NCBI GenBank assembly: GCA_017464305.1
Contig: JAFUDS010000024.1
Location: 124,001-188,000 of the forward strand
Direction of reading: 5' to 3'
Length of the DNA stretch: 64,000 nucleotides
From: Clostridia bacterium
Lineage (GTDB): Bacteria > Bacillota > Clostridia > Christensenellales > Aristaeellaceae
The notes under the pieces: model-generated
Databases searched by the model: none
What the model saw: the letters and a program-made list of their open reading frames with translations, nothing else
What the model was told of the DNA's origin: nothing
Made by a program: the position numbers and the translations under genes
Shown here: in pieces, positions 1 to 9,222 of the stretch
Layout: each line of letters opens with the position of its first letter
Position numbering within the stretch: the first letter of the stretch is position 1

Positions 1-392
1 ATGGCGTTCAGGCCTTCGAACTTCAGGTTCAGGGCGTCGGTGACCTTCTGGAATTCTTCATCCGCCTCGATGTAGGGGGTCAGATTCACCAGCGCATCAT
101 AGTCTACCATGTTCTTCAGGGTCACAGACTGGCCGATGATGTCCGGGGCCGTGCCGCCGTCGATGGCCAGCAGGATGGAGTTCTCAAAGTCGTCCGTCAT
201 GATGACCATGTTGATTTCGATATCATCATGGGCAGCGTTGAACTTCTCGATCATCTCGTTGAGGTAAACTTCGTCATGGCGGTCATTGGACCAATAGGTG
301 ACGACCGTCTTGTCGGCCAGCGCGGGGATGGCGGACAGCACCATAACGGCCACCATCATCAGGGCTACCAACAGGGATACCTTTCTCTTCAT
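1..392 (-). CDS. Sugar ABC transporter substrate-binding protein (partial, N-terminal part)
   Basis: The first 130 codons of a secreted solute-binding protein that runs off the left edge of the window. It starts MKRKVSLLVALMMVAV, a typical signal peptide ending near SAIPALA, then reads KTVVTYWSNDRHDEVYLNEMIEKF. The pattern of a short beta strand, TYW and a helix containing MIEKFNA is that of family 1 extracellular sugar-binding proteins, which deliver sugars to a membrane ABC importer. An AGGAGG box lies 7 bases ahead of the ATG at 392. Neither the specificity nor the partner permeases can be seen. The start and signal peptide are clear; the family assignment is inferred from the N-terminal third. 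Confidence 0.8.
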   Translation of the reverse strand, partial: MKRKVSLLVALMMVAVMVLSAIPALADKTVVTYWSNDRHDEVYLNEMIEKFNAAHDDIEINMVIMTDDFENSILLAIDGGTAPDIIGQSVTLKNMVDYDALVNLTPYIEADEEFQKVTDALNLKFEGLNA

Positions 393-608
393 AGGGGAAA
401 CCTCCTTATTCTTTTTTCCCAAAAGTAATTGGGGTGAAGTTATCCTATCATAACGAAGCGCCCTTTTGCAATAGTTTTTGATAAAAAATTCACACATTTT
501 TGTTACAAATTTATGAATTCCAGTTTAGATTTTGCTCAGGAATTGATCAAAACGGGCCAAATTCGCATCCTTTCCGCTATGAATTTTGTTTTGAGCCTCA
601 ATTCGATG

Positions 609-638
609 TTGCGAATCCCCCACTCCTCATGATACAAT
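609..638 (+). promoter_or_regulatory. Possible promoter for the NifU-like gene
   Basis: TTGCGA at 609-614 and TACAAT at 633-638 with an 18-base spacer, about 45 bases before the NifU-like start codon. The match to the sigma-A consensus is moderate. The rest of 393-681 holds no other recognisable element. Confidence 0.4.
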
Positions 639-681
639 ATCCCCACGAAAATCTAATCAAACAGGGAGGGCATGGCATCAA

Positions 682-918
682 ATGAAGGAATATATCGAGC
701 AAACCCTGGCTCCCCGGGTACAGGGGGATGGCGGCTGGGTTGAGTTTGTCTCCCTGGAGGGGGATCAGCTGACGCTGACCTTCCGGGGGGAATGCTCCAA
801 ATGCTTTATTCTCGACCGCTGCATAGACTGGATCGCAAAGAAAATTCAGGAGGATCTGGGGCAGGAGGTAAAAATCACCCCCATTCGAAAAAAACCATTC
901 TTTTGGGACAACAACTGA
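682..918 (+). CDS. NifU C-terminal-domain protein (Fe-S scaffold-like)
   Basis: A 78-residue protein matching the stand-alone NifU C-terminal domain. The family signature is visible: an N-terminal helix, then QGDGGWVEFVSLEGDQLTLTFRG, followed by the cysteine pair in ECSKC (Cys-X2-Cys). In related proteins this pair binds a transient iron-sulfur cluster that is handed to target apoproteins. It ends with a basic tail KKPFFWDNN. A GGGAGGG box stands 11 bases upstream; an earlier ATG at 672 is out of frame. It is not next to nifS or iscS, so its cysteine desulfurase partner must lie elsewhere. The third Cys (in DRCIDW) is not part of the usual motif. Confidence 0.8.
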   Translation: MKEYIEQTLAPRVQGDGGWVEFVSLEGDQLTLTFRGECSKCFILDRCIDWIAKKIQEDLGQEVKITPIRKKPFFWDNN

Positions 919-962
919 TGACCGCTAATCACGCCGATTGTCGTCTTCCAGCCAAAAAAGCG

Positions 963-1093
963 CCGCGGGGCGCAGCCCCGCGGCCCAATTCATCCCCTTC
1001 CCCGCGCACGGGGCGAACAGCCGATGACCGCCAGTGGCGGAAATTTCATCGGCTGTGAGGTCAACCGAAACAAGCGAGCTCCCCAGTGGGGAG
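963..1093. repeat. Cluster of GC-rich palindromes between genes
   Basis: The 279 bases between the NifU-like gene and the mannosidase are made almost entirely of inverted repeats: a GCGGGGC-gca-GCCCCGC core within 963-983, a nested hairpin at 1017-1056 (outer arms ACAGCCGATGA and TCATCGGCTGT, inner arms CCGCC and GGCGG), and CTCCCC-agt-GGGGAG ending at 1093. The 17-base GCGGGGCGCAGCCCCGC core recurs exactly at 35608-35624. This looks like a mosaic of interspersed REP-like elements rather than one terminator. Confidence 0.6.
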
Positions 1094-1197
1094 TCGCGCC
1101 GATTGAGGTTGCGGAGAGGGGGCAGGGGGTGAGGGAACCCGCCCGCTGGAAAGCGCTATCCAAACTTGAAGCAACGCATTATTGAAAGGAAATACAT

Positions 1198-4176
1198 ATG
1201 GCACATGTAAAAGTCGTTCGCCGCTCCATGCGGCCGGAAGAATGGACCGATCTCCGCTTCACCTGGCTGCAGCGGGGCATCTATGAACAAAAGGAAGAAA
1301 TCACCGGATGGCGGATTCGGGACGCTCGCCAGATCGCGGAAAACGAATACGAATTCCTGGACGGGGAGGAGCGGGACCTCCATCGGGGCGAGCTCTACTT
1401 TACCCCGGACGGCACCGCCTTCCTCCACGCCCACGCCACCATCCCGGATCAATTCGACGGCCGGAATGTCTATCTCTCCCTGAAAACCTCCGCGGAGATG
1501 ATCGTCAAGGTCAATGGCAAATTCGTCGGCGGCATCGACCCCAACCGGGAGCGCATCCTGCTGAATCCTTACATCAGTGGGAAGGAGTTGGACATCCAGA
1601 TCGAGGCCTACAACCGCTCCAAGCCCGACGATGAGCGCAACCCCGCCTCCCTGAGCATCCGGGGCTGCCGCCAGGTCTTCGAAGGCGCTTATCTGGCCAC
1701 CATCCGGGAAAACGTCCAGTCCCTGGTGTATGACTACATCCTCCTGATGGACATCGCCCACAGCGAGTATTTCAACGAGGATTATCGCAAATTCCTCTTC
1801 GTGGAGCTGAGCCACGCCCTGGATCGGGTGGATTTCTACACCTGGGAAGGGGTGGACGAGGCAGCGGAATATGTGCAGAAGGTCATCTATGAAAACACGG
1901 ACTTCCACGGCAGCGGCGACGTGGCCCTGGTGGGCCATTCCCATCTGGACATCGCCTATTACTGGCGACGGATCCACGCGGTGCAAAAGAACGCCCGCAC
2001 CATCCTGATCCAACTGCGGCTGATGGATCAATATCCCGAATTCCGCTATACCCACACCCAGGCCTACACCTATGAAACCCTGGAGAAATATTATCCCGAG
2101 CTCTTTGCCGAGCTGCAGGAGAAGGTCAAGGCCGGCCAATTCGAGCCTGTCGGCTCCATGTACGTGGAGCCGGACTGCAACATCCCCGCCGCCGAGAGCC
2201 TGATCCGCCAATTCCTTTACGGGCAGCGCTTCTTCCGCCGGGCCTTCGGCAAAACCCTGGATAACGCCTGGCTGCCGGATGTGTTCGGCAACAGCTGGAT
2301 CATGCCTCAGATTTTGAAAAAGAGCGGCGTGGATTATTTCGTGTCCAACAAGATGTCCACCTGGAACGACACCAACCGCTTCCCCCATAATAACTTCATC
2401 TGGAAGGGCATCGACGGCAGCGAAGTATACGCCTCCGTGCCCCCGACCCATTTCATCAGCTGGAACATGCCCAGCCAGATTCAGGAAAACTGGGAAGCCT
2501 ATCAGGATAAGGAAACCGGCGGCCAAACCCTGTCCATGTACGGATACGGCGACGGCGGCAGCGGCGTGACGGAGGAGATGCTGGAAATGGTCCGCCGCTT
2601 CCCGAAGGTCTCCGTCATGCCAAAGACGGAAATCACCGGCGGAGCGGATTTCCTGCACAAGAACCTGAGGGACAATGACAAGCTGGCGGTCTGGGACGGG
2701 GAGCTGTACCTGGAGATGCACCGGGGCACCTTTACCACCAAATCCAATCTGAAAAAGGCTAACCGCGCCCTGGAGTTCAAGCTGCGGGAGGCGGAAATGG
2801 CCTGCGCCCTGGGGGCTCTGGCCGGGGAAGTCTATCCCGCAGAAGAGCTGCGGGAATGCTGGAAGAAGCTGCTGCTGAACCAGTTCCACGACATCCTGCC
2901 CGGTTCCCACATTCACCCCGTGTACGAGGACGCCATGGCGGATTACGCGGAGATCGACACGAAGCTGAGCACCCTCCTGGCAGCCAAGGAAACCGACGCC
3001 TGGTTCAATTCCCTGCCCTTCCCCCGGGAAGAAATTACCTTCCTGCCGGATGAAAAGGGAAGTGTCACCAGGGATGGAGTCAAAGGCTTCTGGGCCATTC
3101 CCCATCTGCCCGGCCTTACCGCGGGCCCCGTCTCTCCCCTGGAAGGAAAGGCTGGTTGGATGCGGGCCAAGCAAAACGATCAGGGCCAGTGGCAGGCGGC
3201 GACCCCCTTCTATACCCTGACCCTGAATCCGGACGGCAGCTTCGCCTCCCTCTTTGATCGGCAGCTGAACCGGGAATGGGTGCGGCCCGGCTGCGGCTTC
3301 AACAAGCTGCACCTCTGGGCGGATCACCCCGGCATGTACGACGCCTGGGACATCCTGCCCAATTACAAGGATGTGGCCCGGGATCTGCCCATCGTCCAGG
3401 GCCTGCGCCTGACCTACCAGGACGACGTTTCCGCGGAGTTCACCGTGGATTTCGCCACGGAGAAGAGCACCTGGGCCATGATCCTCCGCCTCTTCGCCGA
3501 CAGCCGGCAGATCGAGGTGGAGCACCTGTGCGACTGGCAGGAGAAGCACACCCTGGCCAAGGTCAACTTTGGCGCGGATGTGCTGACCCGGGACCTGCTC
3601 TGCGATACCAGCGCTGGCTTCATCCGTCGGAGCCTCACCAAGAACACCACCTGGGAGGAAGCTCGCTTCGAGGTCTGCCATCACAAGTGGTTCGACATGA
3701 GCGAGACGGACGCGGGCCTGGCCGTCATCAACAGCGGCAAGTATGGCGTAGGCCTGGAGGGGAAGGAAGTCAGTCTGAGCCTGCTGCGCTCCACCATTCG
3801 TCCCGACATTACCAGCGATATGGGCCGCCATGATCTACGCTATGTGATCCTGCCCCATGCCGGAGACGCTGTCGCCGCCGGCGTGAATCGCCTGGCCTTC
3901 GCCTATAACGTGCCCCTGACCCAGGCCGCGCCCAAGGTGCCAGAAGCCTGGCGAAAGGCCATCTGTGACAGCGGGCTGTGGCTGCAGTCCCTGAAGCTCT
4001 CCGAAGAGGGGGATTCCCTGGTGCTCCGCCTCTGCGAGCAGGACGGCCGCCGGGCCAGCATCGCCTTCCCCGCCCCCGTCCAGCTGCTGAACATGCTGGA
4101 GGATCCGGAGGGCAAAGCCCAAACCCTTTCCGTCAAACCCTTTGAGATCGTTACGGTCGGCATTCCCCTGAAGTAA
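1198..4176 (+). CDS. GH38 alpha-mannosidase
   Basis: A 992-residue glycoside hydrolase of family 38, which cleaves alpha-mannosyl linkages by a retaining, zinc-dependent mechanism. Expected residues are present: GHSHLD with His249 and Asp251 as zinc ligands, WLPDVFGNSW with Asp361 as nucleophile and zinc ligand, and NQFHDILPGS with His564 as the fourth ligand. The N-terminal 240 residues form a beta-rich region; the catalytic domain spans about 240-500, the helical domain about 500-570, and the C-terminal beta-sandwich the remainder. There is no signal peptide, so it probably acts in the cytoplasm on imported mannosides or N-glycan fragments. A GAAAGGA box precedes the ATG. The upstream sugar-binding protein is transcribed away from it. 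Confidence 0.95.
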   Translation: MAHVKVVRRSMRPEEWTDLRFTWLQRGIYEQKEEITGWRIRDARQIAENEYEFLDGEERDLHRGELYFTPDGTAFLHAHATIPDQFDGRNVYLSLKTSAEMIVKVNGKFVGGIDPNRERILLNPYISGKELDIQIEAYNRSKPDDERNPASLSIRGCRQVFEGAYLATIRENVQSLVYDYILLMDIAHSEYFNEDYRKFLFVELSHALDRVDFYTWEGVDEAAEYVQKVIYENTDFHGSGDVALVGHSHLDIAYYWRRIHAVQKNARTILIQLRLMDQYPEFRYTHTQAYTYETLEKYYPELFAELQEKVKAGQFEPVGSMYVEPDCNIPAAESLIRQFLYGQRFFRRAFGKTLDNAWLPDVFGNSWIMPQILKKSGVDYFVSNKMSTWNDTNRFPHNNFIWKGIDGSEVYASVPPTHFISWNMPSQIQENWEAYQDKETGGQTLSMYGYGDGGSGVTEEMLEMVRRFPKVSVMPKTEITGGADFLHKNLRDNDKLAVWDGELYLEMHRGTFTTKSNLKKANRALEFKLREAEMACALGALAGEVYPAEELRECWKKLLLNQFHDILPGSHIHPVYEDAMADYAEIDTKLSTLLAAKETDAWFNSLPFPREEITFLPDEKGSVTRDGVKGFWAIPHLPGLTAGPVSPLEGKAGWMRAKQNDQGQWQAATPFYTLTLNPDGSFASLFDRQLNREWVRPGCGFNKLHLWADHPGMYDAWDILPNYKDVARDLPIVQGLRLTYQDDVSAEFTVDFATEKSTWAMILRLFADSRQIEVEHLCDWQEKHTLAKVNFGADVLTRDLLCDTSAGFIRRSLTKNTTWEEARFEVCHHKWFDMSETDAGLAVINSGKYGVGLEGKEVSLSLLRSTIRPDITSDMGRHDLRYVILPHAGDAVAAGVNRLAFAYNVPLTQAAPKVPEAWRKAICDSGLWLQSLKLSEEGDSLVLRLCEQDGRRASIAFPAPVQLLNMLEDPEGKAQTLSVKPFEIVTVGIPLK

Positions 4177-4224
4177 AATTTTCGCCCTCCCCGTCCGGGG
4201 AGGGCGTGTATGGATACTTTGCTA

Positions 4225-4249
4225 TGCTCCCCGGAAGGGGAGTTTTTTT
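4225..4249 (+). terminator. Intrinsic terminator after the mannosidase gene
   Basis: CTCCCC-ggaa-GGGGAG followed by seven T residues. A second GC-rich hairpin (CGCCCTCCCC with GGGGAGGGCG, 4183-4206) lies just before it. It sits between convergent genes. Confidence 0.85.
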
Positions 4250-4253
4250 CTTT

Positions 4254-4970
4254 CTACAACACCAGCGCCCAAGCCACCGCGAAGATCAGGGAAGGCAGCA
4301 GGTTGGCGGTTTTGATCTTGGGTCCGAAAATCAAATTCAAGCCCACGCAGAAGATCAGGATAGAGCCCACCAGGCTCAGATTGGCGCTGGCAGCCGCCGT
4401 CATGATGGGGGCCAACAGCCGGGAGAGCAGGGTAAAGGTGCCCTGAAAGACGCCCACAGGAATAAAGGAAAAAAGACATCCCTTCCCCAGGGAAGCGGAC
4501 ATGACCAGGATGATGACGAAGTCCAGAATCGCCTTGGTCACCAGGGTGCTGTGGTCCCCATACAATCCATCCTGAATGGCACCCACCACGGCCATGGCCC
4601 CGATGCACACCGTGAGGGAGGCGGTAACAAATCCGCCGATAAAGCCGGAATCATTCTCGTTGCCGGTTTTCCGCTTCAGCCAGGCTCCCAGGCGTACCAT
4701 GCGGCCATCCAGGTCCAGCAGTGCCCCCAGGAAGCCTCCCAGCGCCAGGCTCAGCACCACCATCAGGGAGCCGCCGCTGGCCAGATCCTCTCCAGGGATG
4801 GTCAGCATTTTACCCATGGCGCCGGCGATGCCCAGAAACATGGTGGCCACGCCGCAGGCGGCGTTCAGGGTCTCCTGTACCCGCTCTGGCAGGCGCTTGC
4901 CAAAAAGCAGCCCTGCCAGCCCGCCAACGATGATGGCGGCTATATTGATGATGGTTCCTAACCCTGGCAT
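4254..4970 (-). CDS. DUF554 family membrane protein
   Basis: A 238-residue integral membrane protein with about six to seven hydrophobic segments and the conserved start MPGLGTIINIAAIIVGGLAG typical of the DUF554 (YdfK/YqgA-like) family. Also seen are GxxLGALLDLDGRMVRLGAWL and FVTASLTVCIGAMAVVGAIQDGL, both characteristic of the family. Its biochemical function is unknown; transport is a guess. The chosen start, ATG at 4970, has a GGAGG box 10 bases upstream; an in-frame TTG six bases earlier is less likely. It converges on the mannosidase gene and has no obvious operon partner. Confidence 0.85.
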   Translation of the reverse strand: MPGLGTIINIAAIIVGGLAGLLFGKRLPERVQETLNAACGVATMFLGIAGAMGKMLTIPGEDLASGGSLMVVLSLALGGFLGALLDLDGRMVRLGAWLKRKTGNENDSGFIGGFVTASLTVCIGAMAVVGAIQDGLYGDHSTLVTKAILDFVIILVMSASLGKGCLFSFIPVGVFQGTFTLLSRLLAPIMTAAASANLSLVGSILIFCVGLNLIFGPKIKTANLLPSLIFAVAWALVL

Positions 4971-5151
4971 AAACAATCGTCCTCCCTATCCCTTGCGCTG
5001 ATTTCACACGCACCGGTTCATTTTACAAAAAAAGCCATTGAAGTCAAGGGGATTTGCTTGCTCATTCCATGAATTTGGGTATAATTACGGGCAAGAGGTT
5101 TTGACACATCAATGCCGTGGGCGGTATGCACCGCCCGGGAAGGAGCCGCCC

Positions 5152-6861
5152 ATGAGCGCGACGCGCGACAAACTGACGATCCTCTTCCCCTTTCAGGATC
5201 GGGTGGAGTATCGCTCCCTGTCCGACGAAACCATGCACGATCTGGGGCTGGATGCCTTATGCCAGGCGGTGACGGCCGATGGCAAGGAGCAAGCCCTGCT
5301 GATGCAGGTGCTGCGCAGCGTGACGCCGGATCCCGAGGTGGCGAGATATCGGGCGGAAGTTTTCGACGATCTGTATCACCATCCGGAAATTCGGGAAAAG
5401 CTGCTGTCCCTGCTGGATCATGTGAAATTCCTGAACGATTTCGGCGCCGTGCGGCGCTCCTCCGACGAGGGAGTGGGCGTCTGGGATTTGATCCATCGGC
5501 TGGATGAACTGCGGGATTATATCGCCACGGTGGAGGCCATGGAGGAATGCCTGCGGGAGGCCAGCCTCCAGTCCCAGGGTCTGCGGGAGCTGCGGGCCGG
5601 GATCCATGCCATCTGGGAGGACAGCGGCTTTGATGGGTTGAAGCAGGATATTGCCGCTCTGAAGGCTACAACCGACAGCGTGAAAAGCGTGACCATCGGC
5701 ATGAATCTAAACGAGCGCTTCGAGCCCGTGCAGGCGGGGCTGGTGTCCGTGAATAGCAAACCCTTCTCCCGCTCCAATCTCATTCAACACTTTGCCGACG
5801 CCCTGGTGCGGCGGGAGGCTATCCGGGGGACGGATGAATGGGATGGCAGCATGAACTGGCAGCCTGCGGACAGTGGGAATTCCTTCCTGGCGGACAAGGT
5901 GAACGAAATTGCCGGCACCACGGTGCGGATGCGCAATCCCCTGCTGGCCATGACCCTTTCCAGCGTGCCGGACAGCGACGGCGGGCGGGAGATTCCCCGG
6001 ACTATGGATTCCGCCCTGACCCATACTCTCTCCAGCCTGGTCCGAAAGCTGCGGGAGGTGCTGAATCGGCACGCCGCCATCAGCATTCGGGAGGTTTCGG
6101 ACCTGATTCCCGAGCTGGTGTTCTACGTCCGCTGGGCGGAATACTGGCAGAAGCTGACCGCGGCAGGCTGGCCCTGCTGCAAGCCCCAGCCGGGGGAATC
6201 CGCTGAGCAGGGGATGAAGGCCCGGGGCTTCTATAATCTAAAGCTGACCCAGGTGGAATCCCCGGCCTCCACCGTGCGAAATGATCTGACCTTCGGCGCG
6301 GAGGGCCGGGTATATCTGCTGACAGGAGCGAACCGAGGCGGCAAGACCACCGTGACCCAGGCGGTAGGGCAGCTGTTCCTGATGGCCCAGAGCGGGCTGT
6401 ATGTGGCGGCGGAGGAATTTTCCTATGCGCCGGTGGACGGGGTTTATACCCATTTCCCGGCGGATGAGGATAAGACCCTGGATCTGGGACGGCTGGGGGA
6501 GGAATGCCAGCGCTTCCGAGAACTGTTCCAGGCCTGCTCGGAAAGCAGCCTGCTGCTGCTGAACGAATCCTTCTCTACGACTTCCTTCGAGGAAGGGTAC
6601 TACATCGCCACCGACGCGGTGAAGGCCATTGCCCATCGAGGCATCCGCTGCATCTATAACACCCACATGCATAAGCTGGCCCAAGATTTGACCCAGGAGG
6701 GCGGCGGGAGCTTGAAGGAGGTTCGATCCCTGATCGTCCGTTCCCAAGGGCGGCAGCGGTCCTTCCAGATTGAGGTGGCTCCGCCAGAGGGTTCCTCCTA
6801 TGCCCGAGATATCGCGGAAAAGTACGGCGTCACCTATGATTGCCTTTTAGAGAAGGCCTAA
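5152..6861 (+). CDS. MutS-type ATPase domain protein (truncated MutS homologue)
   Basis: A 569-residue protein ending in a MutS-family ATPase domain. The Walker A is GANRGGKTT (residues 392-400), a variant of the MutS GPNMGGKST; a Walker-B-like stretch SSLLLLNESFSTTSFEEG and the switch NTHMHKLA follow. The N-terminal half is helical, like the MutS lever and clamp, but the mismatch-binding domain I with its Phe-X-Glu motif is absent, so it is unlikely to do classical mismatch repair. The AAGGAG box ahead of ATG 5152 decides the start; in-frame ATG codons further upstream lack one. Walker B has Asn-Glu where Asp-Glu is usual. The substrate is unknown. Confidence 0.75.
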   Translation: MSATRDKLTILFPFQDRVEYRSLSDETMHDLGLDALCQAVTADGKEQALLMQVLRSVTPDPEVARYRAEVFDDLYHHPEIREKLLSLLDHVKFLNDFGAVRRSSDEGVGVWDLIHRLDELRDYIATVEAMEECLREASLQSQGLRELRAGIHAIWEDSGFDGLKQDIAALKATTDSVKSVTIGMNLNERFEPVQAGLVSVNSKPFSRSNLIQHFADALVRREAIRGTDEWDGSMNWQPADSGNSFLADKVNEIAGTTVRMRNPLLAMTLSSVPDSDGGREIPRTMDSALTHTLSSLVRKLREVLNRHAAISIREVSDLIPELVFYVRWAEYWQKLTAAGWPCCKPQPGESAEQGMKARGFYNLKLTQVESPASTVRNDLTFGAEGRVYLLTGANRGGKTTVTQAVGQLFLMAQSGLYVAAEEFSYAPVDGVYTHFPADEDKTLDLGRLGEECQRFRELFQACSESSLLLLNESFSTTSFEEGYYIATDAVKAIAHRGIRCIYNTHMHKLAQDLTQEGGGSLKEVRSLIVRSQGRQRSFQIEVAPPEGSSYARDIAEKYGVTYDCLLEKA

Positions 6862-6925
6862 ACAAGGGAAAAAAGGGAGTTATTGTCAATCAGTGTATTT
6901 ATCGTTTGATAGGAGGTTTTGACCT

Positions 6926-7711
6926 ATGGAAGTATTGGTACTCAACGCCCAGGGAGAATGCTTAGCCCAGGGCAGCCATCCCCAGGAGGTATCCCTTTGC
7001 GTGGATCGGGTATGGGAAGAGGGCGATCGTGTGGAGATCCAGGCTGACCCCGGCAGCCATGTTGCCTTCCGCCTGGTGGGGGCGGTGCTGGAAAGCCGGA
7101 TCTATCTTCCCCAGGGAAGGATGACCTGGCGGGTTCCCTTCGGGGAGCATCGCCGGGGATATCAGGAGGGCGCCTTTGAGGGGAAACGTCAGGTGGTGAC
7201 CGTGCGGCTGCTGGAGGCGGCGGAGCTGGAAGGAGAATATGATCTGGCCCGGAATCCAGCAGACCTGCGGTGGGACACGGATTTCTATCCTCACTGCACC
7301 GCCAATGTGGAAACCCGGGATGAATCGGTTTTCGCCGCTCGGAATGTCATCGATGGCCTGCGGCTGAATACCTATCATGGAGAATGGCCCTTCGAAAGCT
7401 GGGGCATCGGCGCCCGGGAGGACGCCTGGTGCAAGATTGACTTTGGCCGGGAGGTGATTGTCAATCGCATGGCCCTGACCCTGCGGGCGGACTTCCCCCA
7501 TGACGCTTATTGGGTATCCGGGCATGTGGTCACCTCTGATGGCGCGGACATCGCCTATTCCCTGGAAAAAACAGGGGAACGCCAGTGGATCGATCTGGGA
7601 GGCCGAAAGGTTTCCTGGCTGCGGCTGGAAAGAATGCAGAAGAGCGATGACCCTTCCGCCTTTCCCTCCCTGCGGAGTTGGGAGGTTTTCGGCACGGAAA
7701 TAGGGGAATGA
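6926..7711 (+). CDS. Putative carbohydrate-binding (discoidin-like) protein
   Basis: A 261-residue protein without signal peptide. The C-terminal part (about 130-255) reads like an F5/8 type C, galactose-binding-like beta-sandwich: FAARNVIDGL, ESWGIGAREDAWCKIDFGREVIVNRMALTLR and a terminal WLRLERMQ...SWEVFG. That is the order in which such domains present NVIDG, the W-IDFG strand and the terminal strand. The N-terminal 110 residues are a separate beta-rich unit. Such proteins bind sugars; no catalytic domain is visible. A GATAGGAGG box precedes the ATG. It follows the MutS-like gene by 64 bases in the same direction and may be co-transcribed. Confidence 0.6.
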   Translation: MEVLVLNAQGECLAQGSHPQEVSLCVDRVWEEGDRVEIQADPGSHVAFRLVGAVLESRIYLPQGRMTWRVPFGEHRRGYQEGAFEGKRQVVTVRLLEAAELEGEYDLARNPADLRWDTDFYPHCTANVETRDESVFAARNVIDGLRLNTYHGEWPFESWGIGAREDAWCKIDFGREVIVNRMALTLRADFPHDAYWVSGHVVTSDGADIAYSLEKTGERQWIDLGGRKVSWLRLERMQKSDDPSAFPSLRSWEVFGTEIGE

Positions 7712-7897
7712 TCAATCCGAAGGGCGAAAAAACATTCGAAACAGAGGGAAACAACAATATTTCCCCTTGAAATCCGCTAAAAAACAAGATACAATCTTTC
7801 CTGGAGCTTCCGTGGAGGGTGCATCCTGGTGTGTTTGTGCCCCGAGCGGAGAGGATAGAGAATCGGATAAGTGCGTAGGAAAGAAAGGATAGGGAGC

Positions 7898-8977
7898 ATG
7901 AAAAGACTTATAGTTTGGCTGTTGGTGGTCATCATGGCGCTAGGTTGCCTGAATTTTGCAGCGGCAGATCTGACGGTGATTGAGCCGGACATGGAGCTGG
8001 ATATCAGCGGGCAGGTGCAGGATATTGAGAAGACTCACCCGATGCAGGAGAGCATCGCTCCCCTGACGGGGCTTCCCGCCAGCGGCGAGCCCTACACGCC
8101 CATTGCCCTGATTCTGGATAACTCCCCGGAGGTGTATCCCCATTGGGGTGTTTCCGAGGCGGACTGGATTGTGCAGGTGCCCCTGCGCAAGGATGGCGGC
8201 ACCCGACTGATGGCCATTTATGGCAACGAATATCCCGAGCAGGCCGGCGGTGCCCGCTCTTCCCGGATGACAAATCTGCCCGTGGCGGTCATGTTCCACG
8301 CGGACTTCGCCTATGCGGGCCATGCGCCCATCTGGGGGGAGAATATCGAAGTGGATAAGTGGATCGACGAGTGGGATTATAACAAACCCATTCGCTATGT
8401 TGATCTGCTGGGGAACAGATTCCGGGAGCGGGTGGACTTCCTGGAAAAGCCCCTGAATCTGAGCGCTCATATCAAGGAGATTCATGAATCCCTGATAGAA
8501 AGAAAGGTCAAATTCGAAAACCGCGGGCCCTTGTTTACGGATGAACCTCTGACGGCGGGGGACGAGGCGCGGGTAGTGCACCTCCAGTTCATGAGCCTGA
8601 ACCCGGAGGAGCCCGTGGAGAACACGGTCAGCGATTGTGACCTGGTGTATTCCGAGAACAAGGGCTATGTGCGGGCCTCCAAGAGCGGCATCTTCTCCGA
8701 CCGGTTTACCGGGGAGGAGGTCACCTTCGCCAATGTGATCATCATGCGCACCGGGGTGGAATGGGATGGCAACTATCCCTATTATACCAATCACCTGAAG
8801 GTCTGCGGCCAGGCGGAGATTTTCCAGAATGGTCGGCATTTCACTGGCGCTTGGTATCGGGCGGGACGGCTGACCCGACTGGTGGTGCTGGATGAAAACG
8901 GAGAAGAGATTGCTTTCCAGCGGGGCCGGACGTATCTGGCCATTGGAGAGGAACATATGATCGTTTCCTACGAATAA
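7898..8977 (+). CDS. DUF3048 domain secreted protein (YerB-like)
   Basis: A 359-residue exported protein. The N terminus MKRLIVWLLVVIMALGCLNFAAA is a signal sequence; a poor lipobox (ALGC) or signal peptidase I cleavage after AAA are both possible. The DUF3048 pattern is clear: PLTGLPASGEPYTPIALILDNSPEVYPHWGVSEADWIVQVPLRKDGGTRLMAIY, then ARSSR and a C-terminal module with VIIMRTGVEWDG and a tail GRTYLAIGEEHMIVSYE. Family members such as Bacillus YerB are cell-envelope lipoproteins of unknown function. The start at ATG 7898 is favoured by the GATAGGGAG box; an upstream ATG is not. A strong terminator follows. Confidence 0.85.
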   Translation: MKRLIVWLLVVIMALGCLNFAAADLTVIEPDMELDISGQVQDIEKTHPMQESIAPLTGLPASGEPYTPIALILDNSPEVYPHWGVSEADWIVQVPLRKDGGTRLMAIYGNEYPEQAGGARSSRMTNLPVAVMFHADFAYAGHAPIWGENIEVDKWIDEWDYNKPIRYVDLLGNRFRERVDFLEKPLNLSAHIKEIHESLIERKVKFENRGPLFTDEPLTAGDEARVVHLQFMSLNPEEPVENTVSDCDLVYSENKGYVRASKSGIFSDRFTGEEVTFANVIIMRTGVEWDGNYPYYTNHLKVCGQAEIFQNGRHFTGAWYRAGRLTRLVVLDENGEEIAFQRGRTYLAIGEEHMIVSYE

Positions 8978-8987
8978 GCGGAATGAA

Positions 8988-9026
8988 AAGCTCGCGCCGA
9001 GCGGATGAACCGGCGCGAGCTTTTTT
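8988..9026 (+). terminator. Intrinsic terminator after the DUF3048 gene
   Basis: AAGCTCGCGCCG pairs perfectly with CGGCGCGAGCTT across an 11-base loop and is followed by TTTTT. Confidence 0.95.
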
Positions 9027-9222
9027 ATGCTGACGAAAGTTTCCCCGCAAATCAGGGAAGAAAACCTTTCTGCCAACCAGGAATTTTAAAGCTTATTTTA
9101 AGCTTTGGACGTTATGCTGTTCCCGTCGAAAGGGGAACCGCCTTCCCCCTCGGCGAAATACGAAAACACGATTTCGGTCCGAAGAGGCCAAAAGGTGAGA
9201 AATGAGAAGGAGGTTCATCCTG

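Noticed and set aside
1156..3831. Very long open frame (891 codons) antisense to the mannosidase
   Set aside because: A by-product of high GC in third positions; it has no domain and the opposite strand is a clear GH38 enzyme. The same holds for long frames antisense to trpB (13386-14813), GH127 (29822-31237), the ABC exporter (33685-35340) and the ECF half-transporters (50320-52062, 52092-53750).
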